Positions 10,376 to 20,700 of a DNA stretch of 64,000 bases are shown in pieces (positions within the stretch are counted from its first letter, which is position 1; each line of letters opens with the position of its first letter). Location of the stretch: positions 22,921,253 to 22,985,252 of the forward strand of contig CM075939.1 of the NCBI GenBank assembly GCA_038030265.1, in the 5' to 3' direction. Made by a program: the position numbers and the translations under genes. The notes below the pieces were generated by a model. The model worked only from the letters and a program-made list of their open reading frames with translations, was not told where the DNA came from and searched no databases. This DNA comes from Corythucha ciliata. Taxonomy: Eukaryota; Arthropoda; Insecta; Hemiptera; Tingidae.

Positions 10376-13300
10376 ATTGAGGCAAAAAATAGGCTTGAAG
10401 GTAAAACTTTTGCGAATTTAGCTAGACCTCCACCCCTACATAGTCTCAGTAGTTTTCCCAACTGAACAGCCATGAACCTTTTCCGAACCGCAAATATGCT
10501 TCATCTAGTGGATTCCCACGTACTTTCAAGCGAGTAAGAGATAATATCACCATCCATAAAGAACGCTCTCCCCAAAAACGTCAAACCACAAAATTCACCA
10601 CGAAATTCAAAACCACAAGAGAATAATATCATACCTAAAAATGTCCCTGGGGGCCTGATTGCTTCTAACCCTCACCGGGTTGATCCAAATCTATCAAAAT
10701 ACAATGATACAATGAGAACGGGGATCCTGCCTTTTCAGGTCCTCAAGTATGTATTACAACATGTTTGATACCATGAAACAAAAATCACGGATGACGATCT
10801 TAAAATTTATGTTGAGGAAGCCGGACACTTACTGCAGTGTGTCGTTCCATTTTCAAACCTAATAGAAATGAACATTATACAGTGGAATGCTCGTTCAGCG
10901 ATAGCGAATAAAGTTGGACTAGAACAATTACTCTACTCAAAAAACGTAGATATCGCGATCATCTCTGAAACCTGGTTCAAGCCAGGTCTAGAGGTACATT
11001 ACAATGTTGTTCGAAAGGATCGAATGGATTCGAAAGCCGAATTGCCATTCTTATTAAGAACAACATCCCTTATGTGGAAATCAAAAATTATTATAAAATT
11101 ACGGGAGTTATGTCCGTCGTTATCCAAATTAATGACCGAATAAATTCGAGGTCCATAAACATTATATCAGTTTACAATGCTCCACAAAACGATATATCAT
11201 TTTTAGAATGGGATAGAATGTTCAATAGTATTCCTTCTCCAGGGCTGGTGGCTGGTGATTTTAATTGCCGACACTTGGCCTGGGGTTACAGGGACTGCAA
11301 TAGCAAGGGGACTAGTCTTCTCTCTGCCTTTGAAAAAAATAACTTGGTGGTATTGAACTATGGATCACCAACTATTGTCAATAACGTAACTCAGACTGGC
11401 AGCTACGCTCCAGATATTACAGCGTGTTCGGCCGGAATCGCGGCCTTGTTCGATTGGGAAGTTCTCGATGACCCAATGGGGTCAAATCATTACCCGATTG
11501 AGATATCCAATTTGGCCCCTTTAACACAACGAGCGGATTTTTTTTTTTTTTTTTTTTTGCATAAATGGGCACTGAAAAAAGCGGACTGGGAGAAATTCCA
11601 AAACAGCGTGACGGAGCTCGACTCGTCTTTACAGAACAGCTACGACTATGATGATTTCATTAATATTCTACTCAAAGCCTGTGAAATCTCTATTCCACAA
11701 AACAAAAAATATGTTTCAAAACGAGCGTCATTTCCGGGTAAATTGTGGTGGGACCCGGAATGTGATGAATCGTTACAGCAAAGGAAATATTGTCTGTCCC
11801 AGTATAAAACTCATCCAACAACAGAAAACTGGGTTTCATACCGCCGGTCGGATTTCGGTTTTAAAAAATTAGTTCAAAATAAAAAGAGAGCTTCGTGGAT
11901 GGCATTCTGTTCCGGGTTAAATGGAGGGAAAAACCTGAAGGAGATTTGGCACTTTATAAGGAAGTTAAAAAATCGATCTAGCAACAGGCCTCCAATAATA
12001 GAAGGCGAATGGTGCGAACCCTTTATCGCTAAATTAGCCCCCCCATTGGCAAGTAACAGGATCGACGTCCACGAGGACCTCTATTGTCATGATTTCCACA
12101 CCGAGTATTTCAAGCTAACAGATTTGAGAATGGCAGTGAAATCTCATAACAACACTGCTCCCGGACTTGACGGAATACATTATTCCATGCTATCCCATTT
12201 ACCAAATGATGGCCTCCGAAGGCTTCTTGGGGTTTTTAACAAAATTTGGTCGGAAGGCAACGTCCCTCCATCCTGGAAAGAATATACAGTCGTACCGATA
12301 CTCAAACCTGGTAAAGATCAAGGCAACGCGGACTCTTACCGTCCTATTGCTCTGGCCTTTTGCGTACTGAAAACTTTCGAGAGAATCATAAAAAACAGGC
12401 TAGATTGGTGGCTCGAATCACAAAATAAATTACCTGTTAACCAGCTGGGTTTCGAAAAGGCAAGTCAACGTATGACTGCCTGGCAAATCTTACCTCTGAC
12501 GTAAACCTAGCTTTCTCGTATGGTTAATATACACTCGCATTGTTCGTCGATTTATCGGGAGCTTGTGATGCAGTCCAGCATGATATCCTAGCATCTAAAA
12601 TGAAATATCTCGGCTTGCCAAGTAGAGCAGTGCAAAGAGTAATCTCCATAATTGCTGACAGACGTATCTATGTACGCATGAACGAAAAACTACTCCCTCC
12701 TGCACTTGCACAAATTGGACTACCTCAAGGTGATATATTGAGTTGAGAGGTGATTTGAAGTCAAGTTTACCAGATAGTGTCTCTGTCTTACAATATGCCG
12801 ATGATATCTGCGTATATGTATCGCACAGGTCACTGGATGTAATGCGTCCGCATCTTGGGGCAAGCTGCTGACAGCCTCATTGAGTGGCGTACGAGAAATA
12901 GTTTCAATATATCGGAAAAGAAGTCTGCAGTAGTTCCTTTTTCAAGATGTAATCGTTTCCCCTTGGGTGAAAGTATAGTGCTGGGAAGGATGGTATTTCC
13001 ATGTGCAAGCAGAACAAAATTCTTAGGGTTAACCCTGGATAGAAAATTGAAGGTGGAAGGACCACATCATCGAAGTACAATTTCAAAAAGAAAAATATAT
13101 CAATATCCTTAGAATGATAACAAGTAGTAATTGGGGCGCTGACCCTAATATTTCCCTACTTTTCTATAGAAATTGCATTCGATCGATCTGGGGGTATGGA
13201 GCAATTTTTTATGGAGACGCGAGTAAGACAAATCTTGGAGGCATTGGGGTTATGCAAAATAGGTGCCTTCGGCTAGCTCTCGGACTTCTGAAGAGCACCC

Positions 13301-13689
13301 CTTTGGATAATTTGATTTGCGAAGCCGGAGAGCTCCCTGTGGAAACTAGATGGAAATTGTTGGCTGATAGATTTATAATTAAACTCATGTATTGCAACAG
13401 CCCCATCTTGATCAAAGTACGAAATCTAGTGGTTAGAACTCTAACTTCCAGTTACTGGAAAAACAAAAAATACTACCCCATTATATGCGATAGTTTCATG
13501 GACCTGTCCAAATTTGGGGATCAGCTGCACAGAAGTGATTTAGCCCCACTATTCCAGGTACAGTTGAACCATCTAACAGGCAAAGTCGGAGCATCACTTA
13601 TATCTGACTATGCAGAAGGTCTTTTTGACTCTGTGCCATCAGTAGTCAATGCTTTAATAGCAAATAAGTGGGCTGGTTATGAACATATA

Positions 13690-16091
13690 CAGGGTGTTTC
13701 AGGAGGAATGATCAGGACTTTAACCAGTGATAGTACTAACTAGGACAAACCAAAATCGTCATATGAACCCAGGGTCGCAAACGCTTCCCTTCTGAGTTAC
13801 AGGTATTTTTGTCATTTTTTGGCCAAACGCTCTCTTTTCGTCAATAACCATTTTTAGCGTCGCAGCTATTCGTAACAGAAGAAAACCGATGACGGTTATG
13901 GAAAGAGCACAAAATTTCCGTTCAAGAAATGCTGTTCCAACTAGCTGACGCCATGTTTTAGTACTTTCTTTTATTTTTTGAAAAAACCAAAAACCGTAAA
14001 TTGTAATTTTACTGTTTCTTACAAAGAAGATTTTTCCACAAACTTCAGTGGCAAAGTCACGGTTAAGTTATTGATAAAACATGCCAGTATTGTAAGCTAC
14101 AAAACGACTTTTTAAATTTCACAATCGATGCATTTTTCGCTGAGATATTGCATCTAACGTTCAGAAATCCCTGATCAGGTAGTCAAATTGAGCCACATAG
14201 CACCTACCTAAAAAAAATTGAAAACAGTCATTTCCCGAGTCAATCTTTGAATGTGCTCACGGAAATAATTTCATGAAACTAATGCCTGGTGTTATTTTGT
14301 CAAATAATTACTACAAACCCCTCCCCACCCCACAAAAATAACCAAAATCACAGAAAAATGATTGAATAATGTGTATTGTGGACTATGGAATGAAGAAACT
14401 GGATGTAAACGGGGGAAGCCTACAACTTACTCGATTGATTTTCGTATGTCTTTTGCCCCCCCCCATCATAAAAAGTACGAATTTACAACTAGTTTCAGGA
14501 GATTGACAATTGTTACTTTTCTATGAGATGATTATTATTGTTTCAAAAGACTTACTAAGAGACACAATACATGGTTTTTCGTGAAGTGGAAGTTGTAATC
14601 TGGATTTAGATTCGTTCGTGTACTTAAAAAACTTAACTATTTCATTATGGCGCATTTGTTTTTCCATTCAGAGTATGCGGACATAATTTTTATTTATGGC
14701 TTTTGCAACGGGAATTCCGCTCGAGCTCAACTCGAATATCGTGGACGACTCCCACAGCGACCGATCCCCACACCTAGAGTTTTTCGGCAAGTTTTCGACA
14801 CCTTTCGTACTACAGGAACAGCGCTCGGATCACCTCCGAAAGAGGAAACCTTCAGGAGAATCATGAACAAAACGAAGAAGATGAAATCCTACGTCTAGTC
14901 ACAATGGATCTTTCCATAAGCACTAGGAGAGTATCAAGAGCAGTCGGAATACCCCATACCCGTGCATGGCGGACATTGCGCATTAACGGTATGCATCCTT
15001 ATCACCTGAGAAAAGTGCAAAACCTTCACGACGGCGACGAAGTTCTCCGATTACAATGTTGTCGATGGTTCGGCGCTAACCGCCATTTAGTCCCAACTAT
15101 TCTTTTCACTGACGAAGCTACATTCACGAGGGATGGAATCAACAACACGCGTAATTGGATGGAATCTAAATCCAATTTACAACTTCCACTGCACGAAAAA
15201 CCATGTATTGTGTCTCTTAGTAAGTCTTTTGAAACAATAATAATCATCTCATAGAAAAGTAACAATTGTCAATCCCCTGAAACTAGTTGTAAATTCGTAC
15301 TTTTTATGATGGGGGGGGGGGACAAAAGACATACGAAAATCAATCCATCGAGTAAGTTGTAGGCTTCCCCCATTTACATCCAGTTTCTTCATTCCATAGT
15401 CCACAATACACATTATTCAATCATTTTTCTGTGATTTTGGTTATTTTTGTGGGGTGGGGAGGGGTTTGTAGTAATTATTTGACAAAATTACTCCAGGCAT
15501 TAGTTTCATGAAATTATTTCCGTGAGCACATTCAAGGATTGACTCGGGAAATGACTGTTTTCAATTTTTTTAGGTAGGTGCTATGTGGCTCAATTTGACT
15601 ACCTGATCAGGGATTTCTGAACGTTAGATGCAATATCTCAGCGAAAAATGCATCGATTGTGAAATTTAAAAAGTCGTTTTGTAGCTTACAATACTGGTAT
15701 GTTTTATCAATAACTTAACCGTGACTTTGCCACTGAAGTTTGTGGAAAAATCTTCTTTGTAAGAAACAGTAAAATTACAATTTATGGTTTTTGGTTTTTT
15801 CAAATAATAAAAGAAAGTACTAAAACATGGCGCCAGCTAGTTGCAACAGCATTTCTTGAACGGAAATTTTGTGCTCTTTCCATAACCGTCATCGGGTTTC
15901 TTCTGTTACGAATAGCTGCGACGCTAAAAATGGTTGTTGACGAAAAGAGAGCGTTTGGCCAGAAAATGACAAAAATACCTGTAACTCAGAAGGGAAGCGT
16001 TTGGGACCCTGGGTTCATATGACGATTTTGGTTTGTCCTAGTTAGTACTATCACTGGTTAAAGTCCTGATCATTCCTCCTGAAACACCCTG
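13690..16091. mobile_element. Foldback DNA transposon FB-B inside the retrotransposon RNase H
   Basis: Ends CAGGGTGTTTCAGGAGGAAT (13690) and the exact inverse ATTCCTCCTGAAACACCCTG (to 16091), each flanked by TA (13688-13689, 16092-16093). Removing the element and one TA restores the RNase H reading frame across EHIYTDGS, confirming the borders. The inverted arms are very long, about 13690-14612 and 15160-16091 (~920 bp), with only scattered mismatches. A unique centre (about 14613-15160) carries a transposase fragment. The total is 2402 bp. The TA target and CAGGGTG terminus fit the IS630-Tc1-mariner superfamily. Confidence 0.88.
14647..15251 (+). pseudogene. Truncated Tc1/mariner-like transposase in FB-B (DUF4817-like)
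   Basis: The first frame (14647-14895) matches the helix-turn-helix region found with arthropod mariner-like transposases: EYADIIFIYGFCNGNSARAQ, then RGRLPQRPIPTPRVFRQVF and a Gly-x-Ser/Ala turn. A stop precedes a second frame (14904-15251) with RRVSRAVGIPHTRAWRTL (a second HTH) and the start of the catalytic core, ILFTDEATFTRDGINNTRNW, containing the first catalytic Asp. About 20 residues later the frame runs into the right inverted arm and terminates, so the rest of the DDE/D core is absent. The family is recognised from motifs only. It cannot encode an active enzyme; mobilisation would need a full-length relative elsewhere. Confidence 0.7.
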
Positions 16092-16730
16092 TATATACGG
16101 ACGGCTCAAAAATTGATGGAAATGTTGTAGCTGCGATTTACCTCCGATCGAACCCTACCCACTCCAAAAAGTTCTCCCTGAATAGCTTAATGTCCAGTTA
16201 CTCTGCTGAAATGGTGGCAGTAGTTGAGGCTCTGAGATATGTTGGTGATGTTGAGGGAAACAAATTACTTATTATTACAGACAGCAAGAGTCTCTTCAAA
16301 CCCTTAAAAATGTGAGTTTAAAAAGCATTCGGTAACACTACGTGGCGGAAATAATAAAGTTGCACTACCACTTGGGGAGCCAAGGTAGGGTAGTTGAATT
16401 TCTATGGGTCAAAGGTCATTCGGGAATTACTGGAAATTAAATGGTTGACAGGATGGTGAAAGAAGGAAGCACCACCGGTGAATCGTTGGTGAATGGGGTC
16501 AGTGCTCAGGACATCAACGAAATCATTAGAGAGGAAGCGTTTAAGATTTGGCAAACGAAATACGAGAGCTCAGACACCGGAAAATTTTACAAGTCCATCG
16601 AGGAGAAGGTGAGGCAAAGACCATGGTTCCATGGTACATAGTGTCTTGCCTAAAAGGGTCAGCTAGACAATTTGCCGTTTACGAACAAACCATGGACTAT
16701 GTGAGGCATACTTGTACAGAATAGGAATAG

Positions 16731-19700
16731 CAATTTCTCCTGGCTGCCGATATTGTTCAACCCCGGAAACCCTAGAGCACCTATTCATGACCTGTACAAA
16801 GCATTGTTCTGCCAGGGGAACTCTTTTTAATGAAATTTCCAAGCTGATTCCGACCCCATTTAACTTTAAATCTCTGCTATTTGAGAGCGCCAGAAATCCT
16901 GCGATTATAGATACAATAATGAAATTCTTGGATAACATAAACAAAAAACAAAACAAAAATGACCTTTTTTCAGAAAAGTTGGCGCATGGTGTAAACATTA
17001 TTAAGGTACCTTGACATCACCTTCCATCTCGGATATTTTTTCGGCTAATCCAAAATGATTGCTGAAAAATCCGTTTTAGTGTTCATTACTCAAACTGTCT
17101 TTCTTCACGAATAGCTCGAGAAAAAAAACATGATGAACGTTTGTCATCCATTCTTGACTAAAAAGGGCCTCTGAAAGTGAACATTTTCCAATGATGAAGG
17201 ACTCAACTGTGCTGAAGACACAGTAGGTGATGGCACAGAACAAGTGGTGAGGTTCAACTCTTTCATGTAGTGGCTGTCGTGTTGCGGAACAATGCTGCAT
17301 CTGATGCTTATCATGACGTCACCATTTAATGAATAATAAGGACATTTATTTTTTCTTTATTGGCATATATCACTACTTGTTCTGTGTCACCACCTACTGT
17401 GTCATCAGCACAGTTGAGTCCTTCATCTTTGGAAAATGTTCACTTTCAGAGGCCCTTTTTAGTCAAGAATGGATGGCAAACGTTCATAATGTTTTTTCTC
17501 GAGCGATTCGTGAAGAAAGACAGTTTGAGTAATGAACACTAAAACGGATTTTTCAGCAATCACTTTGGAATATCCGAGATGGAAGGTGATGTCAAGATAC
17601 CATAACGATGATGACACCATGCGCCAACTTTACTGAAAAAAGGTCATCTTGGAAACCACTTGATAGTGAGAAAATTGACTTCAAAACCTAGTCAGTATGG
17701 GTAACATTAAAAGCAATTTCAAGTTTGCCGTGGTTTTCTCAGTAGGAGTGGGAGAAATTCAAGCAAATATCACCGAACGACGGAGAAAAAAGTATGGGCT
17801 TTCCAACGGTGCCATCAGATTTGACGTGACTCATCTGGTTGCTAAGGTAGGGACGATTTTCTTCAAGAAAACAAGGTCATTTTGAAAACTACTAAATCCG
17901 TGAATGTCTCGGAAACTATTAGGAATCGGACTAGGGTTAATATGACTTTTTTTGACGCATTTGTGACGTAGAATCACCAGCCTAAGTACTGACATCCATT
18001 TCAGACTGTATAACGCGGATCTGCAAGATTAGCACCCGGATTCTGCAGATTAACACCTTAAGACCTGCAGAATATCCCATGTGCGATGCTTTCACCCCCT
18101 CTAAGGGCCGTTTGTATCCCTCACGAGGCCCCCTAACGGTTGTAGGTACATTGTATAATATTATATAGGTATACTTATACAAATACACACGAATCAAAAA
18201 TTGAGTGTAGGAGTATCCAACGAAATGAAGTCTAAGAAAGGAATGGTCTTGTCCCACTTGTTTGCCCTGCATACACATGTAGAGTGAACATGCCGTAGGC
18301 TCATGACAATTTCTCCTGGCTGCCGATATTGTTCAACCCCGGAAACCCTAGAGCACCTATTCATGACCTGTACAAAGCATTGTTCTGCCAGGGGAACTCT
18401 TTTTAATGAAATTTCCAAGCTGATTCCGACCCCATTTAACTTTAAATCTCTGCTATTTGAGAGCGCCAGAAATCCTGCGATTATAGATACAATAATGAAA
18501 TTCTTGGATAACATAAACAAAAAACAAAACAAAAATGACCTTTTTTCAGAAAAGTTGGCGCATGGTGTAAACATTATTAAGGTACCTTGACATCACCTTC
18601 CATCTCGGATATTTTTTCGGCTAATCCAAAATGATTGCTGAAAAATCCGTTTTAGTGTTCATTACTCAAACTGTCTTTCTTCACGAATAGCTCGAGAAAA
18701 AAAACATGATGAACGTTTGTCATCCATTCTTGACTAAAAAGGGCCTCTGAAAGTGAACATTTTCCAATGATGAAGGACTCAACTGTGCTGAAGACACAGT
18801 AGGTGATGGCACAGAACAAGTGGTGAGGTTCATCTCTTTCATGTAGTGGCTGTCGTGTTGCGGAACAATGCTGCATCTGATGCTTATCATGACGTCACCA
18901 TTTAATGAATAATAAGGACATTTATTTTTTCTTTATTGGCATATATCACTACTTGTTCTGTGTCACCACCTACTGTGTCATCAGCACAGTTGAGTCCTTC
19001 ATCTTTGGAAAATGTTCACTTTCAGAGGCCCTTTTTAGTCAAGAATGGATGGCAAACGTTCATAATGTTTTTTCTCGAGCAAATCGTGAAGAAAGACAGT
19101 TTGCGTAATGAACACTAAAACGGATTTTTCAGCAATCATTTTGGAATATCCGAGATGGAAGGTGATGTCAAGATACCATAACGATGATGACACCATGCGC
19201 CAACTTTACTGAAAAAAGGTCATCTTGGCAACCACTTGATAGTGAGAAAATTGACTTCAAAACCTAGTCAGTATGGGTAACATTAAAAGCAATTTCAAGT
19301 TTGCCGTGGATTTTCTCAGTAGGAGTGGGAGAAATTCAAGCAAATGTCACCGAACGACGGAAAAAAAAGTATGGGCTTTCCAACGGTGCCATCAGATTTG
19401 ACGTGACTCATCTGGTTGCTAAGGTAGGGACAATTTTCTTCAAGAAAACAAGGTCATTTTGAAAACTACTAAATCCGTGAATGTCTCGGAAACTATTAGG
19501 AATCGGACTAGGGTCAATATGACTTTTTTTGACGCATTTGTGACTTAGAATCACCAGCCTAAGTATTGACATCCATTTCAGACTGTATAACGCGGATCTG
19601 CAAGATTAGCACCCGGATTCTGCAGATTAACACCTTAAGACCTGCAGAATATCCCATGTGCGATGCTTTCACCCCCTCTAAGGGCCGTTTGTATCCCTCA

Positions 19701-19883
19701 CGAGGCCCCCTAACGGTTGTAGGTACATTGTATAATATTATATAGGTATACTTATACAAATACACACGAATCAAAAATTGAGTGTAGGAGTATCCAACGA
19801 AATGAAGTCTAAGAAAGGAATGGTCTTGTCCCACTTGTTTGCCCTGCATACACATGTAGAGTGAACATGCCGCAGGCTCATGA
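16731..19883. repeat. Tandem duplication, 2 x ~1.58 kb
   Basis: 16731-18306 is repeated almost base for base at 18307-19883 (offset 1576-1577). The unit comprises the last ~230 bp of the retrotransposon, the inner part and right arm of FB-A, and ~300 bp of right flank. CAATTTC occurs at the start, at the junction (18307) and after the end (19884), suggesting a microhomology-mediated event. The copies differ by a few substitutions and one indel, so the duplication is recent and postdates the nested insertions. ORFs in it, including the repeated finger-bearing frame at 18303-18590, are copies of the retrotransposon end. Confidence 0.9.
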
Positions 19884-20700
19884 CAATTTCATTATGGTAG
19901 ACCTACTCCTATCGGGACCCGGGGCCGAAATCTTCATGAGGCCCCATAATCTCTAAATTAACAATAAATATAATTTTATCGGCTACTTAGAACTTCTTTT
20001 TTTTTTTCACTTTCAGCCACGAATGAGCGTTTTCTACATTCTAATCGCAAATTAGCGGGTTTCCACTAATTCATCCTCGAATTAGCGATCTTTCTCAATT
20101 TAGGCTGGAGCAGTGGTGCCGAAACAACGTCAATGAGGTGTAGCAGAACTCTGGGAAAAGACCCGCCACAAACAGGGTCACTCGGCTGTGGTGTTGGGCG
20201 GTGCGCGTATGACAACCGTGCGCCGATCGAAACGCCCGCATAGTACGGCTGTGATATGCACAATACGGCTGTGAAACCGGCTATACAGAAACCGTTAAAT
20301 TGCCCCTTCAATCTGAATTAGCCTTGAAGCTGAACCTTTTAAAGTCAACATTTTGCCCTTCGCTGAAGAAATCGTCTTTTTTTGAAAAGTCGTCTCACGG
20401 CTAAAAAAGAGAAAACGCTAATTCGCGGTTTCCGGAGGCAACTTCGTGGCTAATCGTACAGAGGGAAAAAAGCGACACAGAAAAAGCGCTAATTCCTGGC
20501 CATGTGTGGAAGAAAATCTCTAATTTGCGGGTGATATTGTGATAAGTGCTAAATGTACAGTTCTTGGGTCGAATCCGCGGCTAAAATGAATGAAAAACGC
20601 TAATGGTGACAAAAATCACCGATTAACTGCTTAAGTTGTGAAAATCGCTAATATGCGAGTAAAATTGAGGAAAAGTGCCAATTAACAGCTCAAATTATAG
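19884..20700. repeat. Family B repeats with orientation switch
   Basis: From about 20030 to 20100 units read forward (GCAAATTAGCGGGTTT, GAATTAGCGATCTTTCTCAA). From about 20320 to 20700 they read in reverse (CGGCTAAAATGAATGAAAAACGCTAAT, shortened here: GAAAAACGCTAAT). 20110-20320 is non-repetitive. No gene. Confidence 0.5.

Larger units (their letters stand above)
9556..16958 (+). mobile_element. Non-LTR retrotransposon, I superfamily, near full length but broken
   Basis: Gag-like ORF1 with zinc knuckles, then ORF2 with AP endonuclease, reverse transcriptase, RNase H and a C-terminal Cys/His finger, ending in an A-rich tail (about 16940-16958). It is flanked by ATGACC on both sides (9550-9555 and 16959-16964), a target-site duplication inside the left arm of foldback FB-A. 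RNase H downstream of RT points to the I/LOA group rather than Jockey; clade is not resolved. It carries a second transposon at 13690-16091 and multiple frameshifts and stops, so it is inactive. Net of that insert its length is about 5.0 kb. Confidence 0.85.
10868..16958 (+). pseudogene. Retrotransposon ORF2 (endonuclease, RT, RNase H)
   Basis: The endonuclease begins MNIIQWNARSA (10868) with SETWF; after a frameshift near 11030 it continues with VAGDFNCRHLAWG and GSNHYPI, the last catalytic block. RT blocks follow: NNTAPGLDGIHYSML and SYRPIAL (12150-12360); after another shift FVDLSGACDAVQHDI and GLPQGDILS (12540-12745); then YADDICVYV (about 12796), the catalytic motif, and FLGLTLDRKL (about 13024). 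The thumb region reads to 13687, where foldback FB-B is inserted. RNase H resumes at 16094 with YTDGSK, then AEMVAVVEAL and ITDSKS, and GHSGITGN ending in a stop. The C-terminal finger CRYCSTPETLEHLFMTC is at about 16744-16794. A run of 18 T at about 11540 encodes six consecutive Phe. At least five frameshifts or stops. Confidence 0.82.
9205..18008. mobile_element. Foldback DNA transposon FB-A, interrupted by a retrotransposon
   Basis: The left end CAGGGTGTTTCTGAAATGG (9205) follows TA. The right end, read inverted, is CAGTCTGAAATGG at 18008 followed by TA (18009-18010); it lacks six bases of the left terminus. The left arm is split: 9205-9555, then after the retrotransposon 16965-17251. The right arm is 17369-18008 and the loop is 17252-17368. 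The arms are about 640 bp and clearly alignable along their whole length, for example GGTTTCCAAGATGACC at 9540-9555 against its complement at about 17650. No transposase is seen in the element, so it is non-autonomous. Without the insertion it would be about 1.4 kb. Confidence 0.8.

Noticed and set aside
18303..18590. Second zinc-finger-bearing ORF (CRYCSTPETLEHLFMTC)
   Set aside because: It is the tandem-duplicated tail of the retrotransposon ORF2, not an independent gene.
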